A stretch of DNA of 64,000 nucleotides from NCBI GenBank assembly GCA_034698045.1, contig JAQGAU010000010.1:1-64000 (forward strand), in the 5' to 3' direction. The notes beneath the pieces are model-generated. The model did no database searches, was not told the origin of the DNA, and saw only the letters and a program-made list of their open reading frames with translations. The number at the start of each line of letters is the position of its first letter. Positions within the stretch are counted from its first letter, which is position 1. Shown in pieces: positions 20,675 through 33,089 of the stretch. Source of the stretch: Paramacrobiotus richtersi. Taxonomy: Eukaryota; Tardigrada; Eutardigrada; Parachela; Macrobiotidae. Made by a program: the position numbers and the translations under genes.

Positions 20675-23600
20675 CTGCAAAATAATGAATTTTATTATAA
20701 CTATTGTATAGTGTACATAATACAAAGGACTGTAAGTGATACATAAAAAGTCAATAAATGTAGTTGAAATGTTCAAAAAATTATAAAGAATTCTAACCTT
20801 TCGGGGATCGAGGAAAAACTTGCATAAATGCTGTATTATGCGCCGGCTTTTTATGAAGGATTTCGGTTGGGGTGGCGTGATCCGGATGGGATTTCGGTTG
20901 AGGTTTCGTGGTGCGGTTAGGGTTTCTTTTCCTTTTTCGCTGAGGGGCTTTCGATTTGGCAGATCCAATAATTTTTTTACAGGTTGTGGCTCCACAGTAA
21001 CATTTTTGCTAGAAGTAGTTATAATGCTTAAAATTGCATATAATATTGAAGAAATTTTATTCTTCAAATTGGTTAATAAATGTAAAATAATCCTGTTAAG
21101 TAAATGTAAAATAATATTGTAGAAAATAATTGTAAGTGAAAAGCAGTACCTGCTGGCCGAAATTTTCGAAATGATAATCGTATGTGATTTCGGTATCTTT
21201 TGGTATATCGTTGATGGCGGTGATGATCATGCGGTTTTGGCCGTTTACAGTCCAGTTGTCCACATTACAGTTAGGTTTACAGCTGTGGTTAATGAAGCGT
21301 GCTTCATTGGCAAAACGGTATGCATCAATTACTGTCTTTGCATCCAAACGCATTGAATAATGGTGTTCGGAATCCTTATATTCGTTATCCAACTTGTTCA
21401 TAAATTCGTTCTTCGGGATCACTTGTCCAACGTATTCTATGACCAAATCTCCTATAATGTAGTAATAAAGTATATGATAATAAATTAATTAACGATAATT
21501 TAGGATAAATACCTGCTTTGATTGGGGATCGCGTGCGTAAACCTTTGCCTTTGATTTCAGTTTGAAATACTTCAAGGTTCGTTGCAAACGTACGATTCTG
21601 GATCCTTTGATTGGAACAAAGTTTTCCGCAGGGGCAGGTATTTCGATTACATTCAACAAGTAAGGATCGGTTAACACATGTTTCCGTACATCCTTTTGAT
21701 CCATTTTTTGGTTCAGCACATTGGCATAGTCCAAATTGCAATTGATTTGACTTGGATTTTTTAACGTTTGGATACCTATTATAAGTAATCCGGGTGTACG
21801 AAGAAGAAAGATCGACCGCAGGTTTCTGTTGGAGATCAGAGACGGGAATTTTCTGGCGGAGATATAAATTCTTCGAGTCAGGATGATCGGACACGGTTTT
21901 CATGGTCGGTGGATTTTTATCGGTTTTGAGTTTGCGTTTCCGAATTGTTGTCTGAAAGTCGTAATAATAAAGTCGTAAGATTTCAGAATTTGTTGGTAGA
22001 TTATTCTGAATGGTAGAGTTGAATTATTGATCTGAATAATAGCACTAACCGTTTGTTTTTCGGTATTGTCTTGTGAAGAAGTTGTATTCGGTTTCATAAC
22101 TGACTTAACGGGGATCGCTTTTGGTATAACAGTAGACATCAGGAATTTGACCGGAAGCTTTTTGATTGCTGGTATTGTCGGTCGTTTGGACTAAACACAT
22201 AAATGAAGTGATGAATAAAATCTGAAATAGAAATTGCGCATTCTTACTATTACCTTGATATTTTCAGAACCGATATTCGAAAAGGATTCTGGTTGCATCT
22301 TATCGGGCTCGGTAGGTCCAGAATTCGGTATTAGAATGGCAGAACTAAGTTTCACTGGTTCCGTTATGGGTTTCTTGGTAGCGGGGTCCTTCGATGGTAA
22401 TGCTATAGTTCCTTTCGTTGCCTGAATTGTACCAGGAGTATTAACGATAAAGTAATTGGAATACATTAATAACGGACATGGTGGTTACATCTAGAGCTAG
22501 TAGTTCCTTCGGTTGAATAAAGAAAAGATACGAAATCTGATGTCATATGAAAGAATAATGTATTAATACCTTTTCGGCAGAAAATTCGGCTCTTCCAGAC
22601 TGATCATCAAAAGTGTTTCTTTTCAGTACACCAGGAGTCGTTATTGTCTTCCCAATTGGGACCTGTATAACTTCATCTGCAAGAGCTGTTTGGGCAGCTT
22701 TCTTTGTAGCAGGTTTTTCGGAAGTTACGACAGATCGGATAGGCTTAGCAGAGGAAGATGCTGCTTTTCTTGACTAGAATTTACGAAATGAATCGTTAAG
22801 GACAATGGACAACTTTATTCGAGGAAGCAAAATGTACAATTTTAGTTCAAGGGTAAGTCTGTGTATATGTCTACCACCCATGGTTGAAGGTTTCTAACTA
22901 TATTCACAAATTACTGTTTGTGAATGTTTACCTTTATTTAATAAAAACAAGTGCTTTTTTATTTTAAACGTAAGTCTATTTACATAATAAAGTAATCGTA
23001 TGTAAAGAAACCGTAGACATTTTGCATTATTACCTTCCTATCTTCAAAATCTTGGTCGGATGAAGATGCATCCGTTTCGGTCGGTTTTATCGGAAGGTTC
23101 TTCGGGAATATGGCAGGTTTAGGAACAACTGCTGCGGTTTTGGTTGGGAGAGGCTTTTGATTAATAGGATTTTCCTTATTTGCGATGGATGATTTAAAAT
23201 TCTTCGTAACAGATGTAGCTGTTAACAAATCGGTATCCAGCTGGGAGATGTTTCGTGGTGAAATTCTTGTCGTATCGGAACATGATTCGGCAGGAATAGG
23301 TATTTCCAATTTGTTCTTTACATCGGGATCAGGTTCTTTCAAATTAGTCCATGAAAAAGGATGATTGTGCGATATAATCGTTTTGCTCGCGTTTTGGAAA
23401 ATATCTTTCATAAACATTGCGATTTCGGTATCCGGTAGAAATTGACCTGTGCAAAAGCAAAACATCTTAAAATATTGGTAAAAGAGGAGAACAAGAACAA
23501 AAGAGTTACCGTTTTCCATGATTTTGATCTCGATCATTTTCTGTTTCAGTAGAACAAAATCAGGACAAGCTTGTTTCTGTAAACGGTTGGCATGAGTAAC

Positions 23601-24666
23601 ATGAATTTTACGGATAATATGATCGAATTACCGTATCTGGAATGGTGGCGAACTTTACGTTTTCAAGATTTGTCTTGAGACGTAGAGTTTTCGGTTCATC
23701 TTCATCATGTTCGGTTGTGTACTCCGTTTGATGTGCTGTAGTGACATTCAAAGGAGTGACATCGGGAAAGGTTTCGGTTGCTTCAGGTGAAACTGGATGG
23801 AGGAATTTAGGCTTATTTTCCGGATGTGAATAGCCATTGCTCTAAAATTGAAATCAAAGACAAACAGATTTATCATAATGTGTTTAGTTATGAAGAACTC
23901 AATTGTTTACTTTCAAACTGGGAATCGGATTTTCGATTGGTTGTGGCTGTGGTTGCGCACGTGCTTTGGCAATGAGTCTTGCTTTGGCATTATTTACGTC
24001 AACATCGAGGACGTTCATCACATAATCAGAAGGCCAGTCTTCGAATCCAGATTGACCTGTTTTCGTTCTCCAGCTGAGTTTATCCTGTGGTTTCTCGCCA
24101 CGAAGGTATCGTTCTGTATGTTTCTTGCGGTAATCAGGGCAAGGACCGTGAGTTTTGTGGCTTCCTCTAGGAATCTTCAACCCAAAGATATGGTCCCACA
24201 TGTCCCGTATCTAATTAAATGGAATATTGTTAGATAAGATATTACATAAGAGATACCATTAATTCATACCTGGCCACCAGTTTGTGTTTTTTCACAGGTG
24301 GGACATTTCCAAGTTTTATCTTTGGCGAATATTTTGGCCATTGGAGACGTAGTTCTTGAAAAAAATACGAGTTAGGAAGTAGGTCTTATTGTATTTTTGT
24401 TTAAGTATCTAGTCTGTATATATCTAGTATCTAATCCGTTAGAAGAACTTGAGGTAAGTGGAGATTTCGAAGAAGAACTTGAAAATCCTGTAGCCTGTAG
24501 ATTTCGTTTCAATTGATTTTAGATTATGTTGACATTATGGAATCTTGACTTACCTTCTTCCTTTGATTGCTGCAGCAGGATTGGAACGATGTATTTCGAT
24601 GTAATAAATCAGTATCCAAAACACTGGTAAATTGCTCTGTTTTAGAGCGACCAGTAGCGAACTCGG
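18960..24666 (-). CDS. Zinc-finger / AWS-SET-postSET / CLK-type kinase fusion protein
   Basis: Eighteen exons keep frame on the minus strand: about 24666-24554, 24354-24270, 24210-23911, 23841-23632, 23576-23510, 23446-23034, 22773-22570, 22421-22254, 22190-22050, 21951-21513, 21451-21150, 21008-20798, 20674-20391, 20332-20075, 19891-19618, 19513-19393, 19326-19212 and 19130-18960. Those from 24210 down encode 1,225 residues. Order: a zinc-finger-like module (WKCPTCEK ... HGPCPDYRKKH), a long Lys/Pro/Thr-rich linker, an AWS cysteine cluster, a SET domain of the ASH1/NSD/SETD2 type, a post-SET CxC motif, then a complete CLK/LAMMER kinase. The key join is between post-SET exon 21008-20798 (ends CCG AAA G/GTTAGA) and kinase exon 20674 (AG/GT ACG TTA), a phase-1 match over a 123-bp intron with no stop. 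Predicted role: methylation of histone H3 (probably K36) plus Ser/Thr phosphorylation, in the nucleus. An internal ATG (20660) would allow a separate kinase transcript. The 5' end is unresolved: no ATG lies in the first exon. Confidence 0.75.
20940..21730 (-). other. AWS-SET-postSET methyltransferase module
   Basis: AWS: cysteines from LCQCAEPKNGSKGC to CPCGKLCSN (about 21729-21594). SET: KGKGLRTRSPIKAG/DLVIEYVG, HHYSMRLDAKTVIDAY, the cofactor/substrate motif RFINHSCKPNC and the catalytic tyrosine segment TYDYHFENFG (21580-21150). Post-SET: QKCYCGATTCKKIIG at 21008-20960, read in a frame hidden by a longer overlapping frame. Every catalytic landmark is present. The closest pattern I know is ASH1L, whose SET reads GNEARFINHSCDPNC. 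Substrate H3K36 is family knowledge, not shown here. Confidence 0.85.
22845..22930 (-). repeat. Core repeat copy inside a fusion-gene intron
   Basis: A minus-orientation core (AAGGGTAAGTCTGTGTATAT then GTCTACCACCCATGGTTGAA) with the usual AATAAAA-type flank lies in the intron between exons 23034 and 22773. Confidence 0.7.
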
Positions 24667-24699
24667 TCACATTATCGTAAGTCTTAGGCCGTGCCTAGT

Positions 24700-26550
24700 T
24701 CCTGGGTTCTGCAACTTTGAAGAGATAGCTCCCTGTTCGGAGTTCCACATGAATCAATAAACATATACAGGTTAAAGTAAAAGAAAGGTTTAGGGATTCG
24801 AAGTATGATAACAGTATGGTGTTTCGTAAACAGTAAATAGGGGCAAATGGAAATTCATATAGATTGTACTTAAACTGACAAAACGATTCTGGCTTTAGTG
24901 GATGAAAATAAGCTGACTCATGAAAGTGCATGATAGCCGCCCAGAGCGGTAAATGTAGCTGTTTGTGGAAATGTAGCTGCTGGTTTGTGTACCTTTGCAC
25001 TATACATATGCGAAGTGTACGGTGATTTGTAACAAGCATTTTCGGTGCGAACGTCTGTTTAAAGGTTTGGAAGGGTATATTTACAAATTATGGTTTTGAG
25101 AAAGTAAATTTTAATTAGTAAAGAATGTATCTGTTTATTGCAAGGGTAAATCTGTATATACGTCTACCATCGTTGGTTGAAAGTTAGTAAATAAATTCGC
25201 TAATGCAATTTTTTGAGCAGAGGAAATGTATTATTTTAGGAGACAAAACAAAAAAAATAGCATAGATCTGTTAGTTAGCAACTGTTGGTTATGTAATCTG
25301 TTTTTCTTATTATTTTGCAGTTATCTCTCGACGCTGATTGTTTTTTAATTTTTATGGGAGATTCTTGTACAGAATGGCAAACTTTGACCACAAGCCTGGT
25401 GTACTTTGTAGAGACTGGCAAAATTTATTATAATCCTGGGGGTTTTAGCAGAAGCCTGGGGGATTTTTGTAGAGACTAGGAAACTTTTGTTATAATCCTG
25501 GGGGGTTTCAGTGGAAGCCTGGGGGATTTTTGTAGAGATTGGGTAACATTTATTATAATCCTGGGGAGTTTTAGTAGGAGCCTTGGGGATTTTTGTACAG
25601 ACTGGTAAACTTTTATTATAGTCCTGGGGGTTTTTAGCAGAAGCTTGGGGGATTTTCGTAGAGACTGGGAAACTGGTATTATATGCCTAAGGTGTTTTTG
25701 TAGAGATTTGCAAGCTTTTAATATATGGGTGGTGGATTTTTTGTAAAGACTGGTAAAATTTTACTATGAGCCTGGGGGTTTTTTGCAAAACTTTTACCGT
25801 TCATGGCTGATGGGTTGTAACTGTATTCAGGAATTACGTTTTTGAGTAATTAAACTTTATTTAATCGAAAGCGTATTTTTTATTATGAGGAACATCTATA
25901 TATAGGTGTATCACCTTTCGTTGAAGGTTAGTAAATAAATGAGGTAAGTAATTTTGTTTTGTTTAAGTAAGACCAACGTAAATTTTATTTCAAGGGTAAG
26001 TCTGTGTATATGCCACCTACCTATGGTTGCAAGTAAGCTACGATATTCAAAAATTGTTTTTCTGATCTATTGAATTTTATGTAAAAAGTATTTATTTTGC
26101 TTCAAGGATATATGTAAGTTAACTAAGCTTGATTGAAATTCAGAAAACATATCCCAAATTAAATTTTTTGAGCAGTGAAGTTTTATTTGTTAAAGGAAAT
26201 TGGAAAATTGTATCCAAAGGGTGCGTCTGTAGATATGTCTACCACCCATTGTGTAAGGTTAGTAACTGTATCCAAAAATCAATTGATAAGCAGCTTTTAG
26301 TATCTAGTAGTTTTGATTTACACCCAGAAATTTTATTTGTTGACTAAAGTCTCACTATTAAAGGGTTTAATATTTTCAGTTTTAATAATTATTAGTAAAG
26401 ATTATATTATTATCTAGATTCTGAAGTGAAGAATAAAAGAAAGTAAAGTCATTTTCTGATATGCTGTCGCTGACATAAATATAATTATAAATTATAATTA
26501 TGAAAATTATAACGGAAGCTTATAAGTATAAATTATAGTTACGACAATTA
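24700..26550. repeat. Repeat-filled intergenic block: core repeats (minus) and 42-bp minisatellite (plus)
   Basis: Core-repeat copies in minus orientation lie near 25140, 25880, 25990 and 26215, each with GGGTAAGTCTGTATA-like and GTCTACCACC halves and an ATAAA-rich flank. Between them, 25375-25800 is an array of the 42-bp unit (GCCTGGGGGATTTTTGTAG..). An AT-rich stretch 26360-26570 follows with short self-complementary ATAATTATAATT runs. No gene is seen. Confidence 0.7.
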
Positions 26551-26635
26551 TAACGAAAGCTAGCAGAGTGCAGTAGTCACGAGGAAGAACACGGGTTTCC
26601 GGTCTGAACTGAATTGCACTTTCGTGTCCGGCTGA

Positions 26636-26830
26636 TCAACTTGCTTTAATTGCAAGTTCCAAACATACGAATGAGCCAGTTCCTGGATTTCGAATGTTGA
26701 ATGGCTTTCTGGTGAACGCTGGACTATCATCAAGTTGAGAAGTAACATTGCCGAACACACCTGCACCGCTTCCACCCCATCCATGTGCTCCGATTCTTGG
26801 AGACGCGATTGCTTGGGGCTGATGAGTAGC
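26636..26830 (-). CDS. Possible terminal exon, unknown product
   Basis: After an acceptor (CTCTAG at 26831-26836) a 64-codon frame reads THQPQAIASPRIGAHGWGGS, then GAGVFGNVTSQLDDSPAFTR, and ends LELAIKAS before a TGA. The composition is protein-like and more GC-rich than the flanks. No ATG or partner exon was found. It lies about 110 bp from the divergent gene at 26942 and may be a truncated gene. Confidence 0.3.
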   Translation of the reverse strand, partial: ATHQPQAIASPRIGAHGWGGSGAGVFGNVTSQLDDSPAFTRKPFNIRNPGTGSFVCLELAIKAS

Positions 26831-26941
26831 CTAGAGTTGCTCCATCCCCCGAGTCCCAGAGCTAGTTGAAGGTTTCATTTAGACTAACGTATTTTTGCTG
26901 TTGTTGATTCATTTGTACTCCATTGAGCTGCAGAACTGTAA

Positions 26942-28974
26942 ATGCCATATTCAGATTTTCTTGAATCGGATCCGGATCTTCCTCATTCGGAGAATGCCGC
27001 CAGCGCGTCAGCTGATAAACCGTCGAAATCCAGCAGCGGAGAAATCTTGGTTGCTTTCATATTCCGACATGATCTGACGTAAGTTCGTTAGAATTAAGCT
27101 TCCTGTTAGATTTCTCAGGATCTTTTTCCAGGGACGGAGAAGCAGAACGTAGTTTTTCAAAGGAGTTGGTCGAAAAAGTGCAACAAGTATGTGCGTACTG
27201 TAATGCCATCGCAGTGATAATCATGCGCAAATAGCCACTACCATGTATAAACTGTTGGGCTTCGCATGGCATATACAGGGTTTTGAGCGACAATATCGTT
27301 GTTTTGGGCCTGATTATCTTGTTTTGATCCTTTATCGCTGGCTTTTTGAAGGTGAAAAATCGACGGAAAGAAATCATTCTCGCAGTGGATCCCTACAGCA
27401 TTGTAATTAGCGATATAATGGATTTTATTCTGGAAGAATTCGGCATGACGATTGCACACGTCGAGGTTAGTTGAGGTTTTTTGTAACGAAATTGTTCTGC
27501 TGTTGAATTACAGTGCATCGTGCATTTAATCCCCGCTGCAGCGCTATTTCGTTGAAGTTTAATATACCATCTTTGGTTGATACTTTCAGAAAAACCAGGA
27601 AACGTCTATTGCTCAGATGATTATGTTGGCCGACGGGAAAGTTTGTCTGGATTCCGATAAGATTGTTGATTTGATCGCTGGAGGGAAACTCAAACAGGTA
27701 TGAGTGCAATTTGCGAATAGTTTAAACCAGATAATGTCGACTTTGTTCGGTGCTTTCCTTACATGGACCGTCCTGTGTTTCTGGAATTTCTGTTATATTT
27801 TTATAATATAGAACAGAAATTATTGCGAAATAAGTGACCAGCTTTTCAGTGCATCAGTGTGGTGGATTATTGGGAGTTTACTACGTACTTTACAGTAGAT
27901 AAAAAGCGAAAAAGAAAAACTTTCTTTTGCTATTTTACAGTTAATTAAAATACCTTAAAAATATCCATGAATGAGTAATTAGTTAATTAATTTTCGTCCA
28001 GTTGTCGTTCTCGCAGGTTCCTTCCCCAAAGGATTACAATTACATCGTTGATTACATCTTCCTCCGTCCATTACCCAAACTCTCCTCTCTCGAGCAGCAG
28101 CAAAAAGCAATCGACGCACTCCTCAAGAATCTCCCAAGCTCTTCCTCATCCAGCTCCTCGATTTCCGCTATCTCACCCCCCACGTTATCCTCGTTCACGA
28201 TCTTTCCCGCCTCCAGCCATCTCGACACTTGTCCGGCACCTGTGACCAGCTTTCCGATTCTCCCGGATACTGGAGTGGAGAAACTGGCTTCGGAATCCAA
28301 ATCGGCCAACAGCACCCTGGAAGGGGAAGGGAAGGACACGGGGCGGAAGAAGCGGGGACGAGCGAATATGCATCAGTCGGATATTACTGAGATGGCCGAG
28401 CGGGGGCCGTTGGGTGAGCCGGATGCCAAACGCTTACGACGATTGGTGCCCAATCTTAAACTGGCACCTAATCACAACGGCCAAGGCAGTGTTGGCGTTG
28501 GGGGCACGCCACAGGTGTTTGGGAATTATGGTGGAGCGGTTACCGTTGGTAAGTACGCTGAAAATTAATGTTTATTGTGAACATTAATGCCGTCTTGATA
28601 ATCCTAATTACTTGAACGCTGTTAATGAGTATTCGGTGCTACGAATAGTGAATTTTCAACGGATTGGAATAATTATATTTTATGTTTTATTTCGATATGT
28701 TAAATTTGTAGGTAACAGCCAGAGTCGCTTCTTGTCACTGTCCAACAGTCCCACTCCATATCCGGTGCTGCCGATTCCCTTGCCCTTGATGGCCGGTATC
28801 AACGCTATCCAGACCGCGCCTCACATGCCCGTATCATCCAACCGCCGGACTTCATTCACTGCCCGGGAGTTAACTGCGATTTCCCATCTAGCGCTTGGGC
28901 GTAAGAAGCTGACCATAACATTTGAGGATGACGATGGCTCTATCCAAACCATATGCGTGGAGAATCGTTCGTGA
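26942..28974 (+). CDS. Uncharacterised six-exon gene, 402 residues
   Basis: Exons 26942-27078, 27132-27186, 27352-27465, 27590-27697, 28017-28548 and 28712-28974 join in frame with canonical GT-AG borders. The N-terminal 165 residues look folded and mixed alpha/beta (EILVAFIFRHDLTDGEAERS, KEIILAVDPYSIVISDIMDF, YNYIVDYIFLRPLPK). A Ser/Pro-rich linker follows, then a basic patch (GRKKRGRANMHQ and KRLRR) that could be a nuclear signal. The end is KKLTITFEDDDGSIQTICVE. No family is recognised. The gene converges with the minus gene at 29389-30079, whose last residues are similar in style. The ATG is the first in exon 1. It is more GC-rich than its surroundings. Confidence 0.75.
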
Positions 28975-29388
28975 ATTTTTCTATTTCCCAGAATTATTAC
29001 CAGTCTGTTGATTAATTGTGAGTTTCTCAAACTGTGAAATGCGTTCAGCTTTTTGTTTGCAATTGTTGGTTTTTTTTATACAACTTATTTTGGTTTTAAA
29101 CTGTAACTTTTGTTGCACACACGTTATGTTGAGTTTTTTACAATCATAGCTTATGCGAATCAGTTCCTAGATTCGATGTGTTTGCAGTCTAGGTTTAATG
29201 CGATTTTTACCGATGTTACGTGACAAATGTGAATAAAACTGTGATTGACGTTCCACAAGATTACGACAGCTGAAATCAGTCCATGAAGAAATGCCACGAA
29301 ATAAATGTTGAAAAGCTTTAATTGCCTTAACCGCACTCATCATAAAATCGAACAAAACATTTTCGCCATCCAGTCATAAACGAAACGA

Positions 29389-30079
29389 TTACAGTTCTGC
29401 AGTGAGGGAAATGATCTCGTCATCCTCCAGCTCCAGTGTCAGGGTGAGCTTCTGCAAATACATGTTTTATGCATGGAATAAACCGCAACGATATCAGCGT
29501 TACAGCACCCGGAGCAGTCCACGATAGCAGCAAAATCTCCAGCACACTCACCTTAATCTTTCGTTTGTGCAGAATATTCCATAAGTAATCCTCCCAGCCG
29601 TCGCCCGGCGGTTTTTCATCCAGGGTAATTCTAGCGGCCCCTACACGATAAATCCAAGAATTAAACCAACAAAAAGTGCACAGCAGCAGTGACAGCGTTG
29701 TAAAACCATGAATGATAACGACAAAACACCATAATATAACACACTTTCATACTGCACCTGACAACTCATTCGATTGCGAGACCGCCGCATCCAACTTGGG
29801 CACTTCGGATGAAGCAAAATCTTCCTTGACGCGAGACCGTTTACAGGAGTCCTGCGGAATGCGACTCGCACTGCCAATGGGTACTCCGTCGCTAATGCTC
29901 GTCTCGTGTTCTCCAGGATCCGAAGCTCTTTCGGAATCCAGCACAACTTGCGGCTTGGTGGTTTCCTGAACAGCTTTCTCCGGCAGCTTGATGCCTGTAG
30001 AAAGGCCGTTTCAATAAGCGCGTGGAGATAATACACAAAATCAATGAGTCCAACCTAAGATATCCATGTGGCGCATCAT
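29389..30079 (-). CDS. Uncharacterised four-exon gene, 137 residues
   Basis: Exons 30079-30055, 29994-29758, 29640-29552 and 29451-29389 join exactly in phase (1, 1, 0). The protein begins MMRHMDILGIKLPEKAVQET, has an acidic/Ser-rich middle and a basic SCKRSRVKEDF patch, then DEKPPGDGWEDYLWNILHKR, and ends KLTLTLELEDDEIISLTAEL. No family is recognised. It is probably soluble, with no signal peptide or membrane helix. It converges on the gene at 26942-28974; an AATAAAA at about 29231 could serve the plus-strand gene. Confidence 0.65.
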
Positions 30080-31870
30080 ATCGCTTATCGTGCTACGCTT
30101 GCCTCCTCGCATTTTAAAATACATTGGGAAGACGATAAAGCTGGATTCAGATGGATACACACTCGAAATAACCTATGTATTCTCTCACACCGAAACTCTC
30201 ACGGGGAATAAATTTTCAGCAGTTTTGAAAAGAATGATCTGCACTGCCTGTTGATTTTGTGTGTTGTGCGTTCCAGTTACCATCCGACCGCGTGCTGCGT
30301 CGGTTTGTATGATGAGTCATGGTGGCTGCACTCTCGGTTTGTCATTCCGGCCAGTGCGATCGGTGCATTGTATGTACGATCGGAATGGAAATACTGCCTG
30401 CCAGTGCGATCGGTACATTTGTATGTGCGAACGTAATGCATTGGCTGTCAAAACGGTATGTCAGTTTTGTAAAATCTGGCCTGTCTGTTATTGTTGATTG
30501 TAAACAACGTATGTACTGACTGTTGTTGTTGTTTACCACTTTTGGAAACATTTCCGCTCTTCATATATTCTGCTTTGTGACGTCAGCAACGCATAGCCAA
30601 ATAATCAGAATAATCAGCCACGCCGATATCTCAGTAACCGATATCTCAGCGCTATAATGCTTTGATTAATACTTTAGATGGTTTGACGAGGGTAGCTCTG
30701 TTTCTGTTGTTTGTTACTTGTTAATGCGGTGCCGATGTTCGTACATGAATTTTCTGGTTTCAAGCAAACAAACGTGCAAAGCTGCGGCAGTTAGTTTACG
30801 CATTACTGGCCTATGCGTTCTTAATGTATAAATGCAACAGGGAAAATAACAGAGAATGTTTAGCTGGCATCGTGCAGCATCTAGCAGGCAAGTACAACCA
30901 AATGACTGTGTGCGCAATGTGCAGATATCAGTGCCGGTGTATAGCTGCCTTGGTTTGACTGGAGTATGATATATGGTGGTATGAAATAAGGCGGAAATTA
31001 AATCGCGTGAATAATAAGAATACTTCGGCGGTTTACATCAAAGTGATCAACTTGCAAGTACTATGCTTCATATTACGCTTTAACCAATCCGGAAAAACTT
31101 ACAAAATTTACAGTTGTACTTGATACGTACAAAACGGATTCTCATATCCAGATTTTTGTTCAATGCATGAATGATGACACCAAGATGCGGTATGTGCATA
31201 TTTTACTGTAGAATCACCAGTGTATTTTACTGTTGAATCAGCAGTGTATATTTGAAACATCAAACCAAATTTTTTTATCACGATATTTGGTTTTGTATTA
31301 TTATATGAATTTATTAGGTTAAGCACCTGAAAACAGAAGCATTTTACTACAGATATTATATCGCATTTAAAAAAATATTATTCTAATCAGATCATATTAT
31401 TGAATTCTTTTATGACAATCAGTTTTGTTTCTTTTTATGACAAAAGAATAATCACAGCTATGAAAGCAAATCAAAAACAAAGGTTGTTGACCAATTCCGA
31501 ATTCCGCGAACTCCATATCTAGATAGAATCTCGACATCCAATACTAATCCAAATATCGTAATCGTCCGTAACTTTTCCAATTTCGACCATCTAATATGAA
31601 ATCAAATAACTTTATTAATTAACTGTCGATATCCATAACAATATTATCATTTTATAACGATCATAAATCAAGCTCGAAAATTTATGTTAGATTTACAATT
31701 AGTTCAGTATGTGTAGAGATTTTGCAGAAAATTCATTATCAATTATTATTGTGTCTGTTATGTAGCGTATGTAATCTTATTTACAATTCGGGAAATCGAT
31801 TTAATTTCAAAGAAATCTTTCCAGACACATACTTTATTTGATATGACATGATTTCGCAAGGCACAATTTG
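30080..31870. other. No convincing gene
   Basis: The first 350 bp carry a short direct repeat around CCAGTGCGATCGGT (about 30352 and 30401). The remaining frames are short, AT-rich and without domains. No copies of the core repeat were seen here. Confidence 0.5.
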
Positions 31871-32540
31871 CTATGGCATGTTGGGACCAAGGGCAGGAAC
31901 GCCGGGGTTCGGTTGAAAATTGCCTTGTTGCATCTCCTATAAAAGTTATCAAGTCGTATTATTATTTTCTTATTACTTCTTAATATTTATTTCATTATTA
32001 CATTGACACTAGTATGTATTCTGTATTGTTTTACAGAAAATGATTTGAATTAATACAAATACGTAATATTTTAGAAATTCTGTTTGAAATAATCCGGGAT
32101 CTTTGATCGAAAAGGATAAATAATTTTGTATATTTAATCAGAAATTGCAAACCTGGAAAACCAAAAGCGAATGTAAGTTAAAACTATGAACGAACCTGAT
32201 TCTGAACGCAGTGCTTGCATCTCCCTGGATGCTTGACATATCGGACAATAATCAACCGTGCCGGTCTTGCTTCTTCGCATAGAATTTCATTTCTTCTATT
32301 GTTGTGATTTTGTCCACAAGCTCGTGTTACTTGGGCATGAGGATGATCACAATCGGCATATTGTAACTGATATGTCCCACAATAGCACCATCCACGAGGA
32401 AAATTAACCGGAGGAACAATGTCATTCACCGATAAATAAGGTATAATAACTGTGATCGGGAAACCATTCAGATGATCTATATGAGCCTGGATATAGGATT
32501 GGCCATCTGGCACATTTTGTAAATGAGGCGGAACTGCCAT
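31871..32540 (-). CDS. Cysteine-rich small protein, copy A, 136 residues
   Basis: Exon 1 (32540-32196) ends CAG/GTTCGT and exon 2 (31936-31871) starts in phase 0, ending GPNMP. Exon 1 has a conserved body shared with the plus-strand copy at 36435: QSYIQAHIDHLNG, LSVNDIVPP, GWCYCGTYQLQYADCDH, TRACGQ, REILCEEARPARL-like and KHPGRCKHC. About eight Cys and two or more His in a CxC..CDH..C..C..CxxC order could bind zinc. The fold is unknown to me. No signal peptide, so it is probably intracellular. The two copies lie in opposite orientation 4 kb apart. Confidence 0.7.
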
Positions 32541-33089
32541 TTAAGTACCTTTTGATAAAATTTTGAATAATGATCTTGACCTTTACAGAAATCAAGCGTA
32601 ATCCAATTGAATGCGGTCCACAGAAAGTTTTTGCAGACCACGAAATTCGTAATTTATGCAATGATCAACGTCACATGACACCTTATCTCAAAATTTTTCT
32701 CCCTTTGTTTTTCATGCCGTTTTTTAATGGCCATTGGATGAAACTCGTACGTGATGAATAAGTACATCACTCATACTGTTGGATGTATGGGCTTAGCAAG
32801 TATGCAAAAACATCGCGAGCGTAAAAAAAGGCTATGTTTACGGGTAACGTTCAAAATACCGAATCGGGTAACTAATCTAAAGAGCAAAGAAGCCGAACAG
32901 ACGTTTGTGCTTATGTAGGTTTTACGTATACATTTTACATCAGTACATTTGTACATACATCCAGTAATCTTAATTAAGTAGTTAAGAATCAAGAACAGCA
33001 TAGTTGCGTAGTATGCTTGTAGGGTCATGTTCGTGACCTTACGTTGGTAATGTTCCAAATAGTTAATCTGAGTCCTAGTTCACTTGATC

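Noticed and set aside
20660-21067. 135-codon frame ending upstream of the kinase
   Set aside because: The spliced SET gene uses a different frame of the same exon (QKCYCGATTCKKIIG); the long frame is a shadow.
28052-28339. Minus-strand frames over exon 5 of the 26942 gene
   Set aside because: Antisense shadows of a Ser-rich coding exon.
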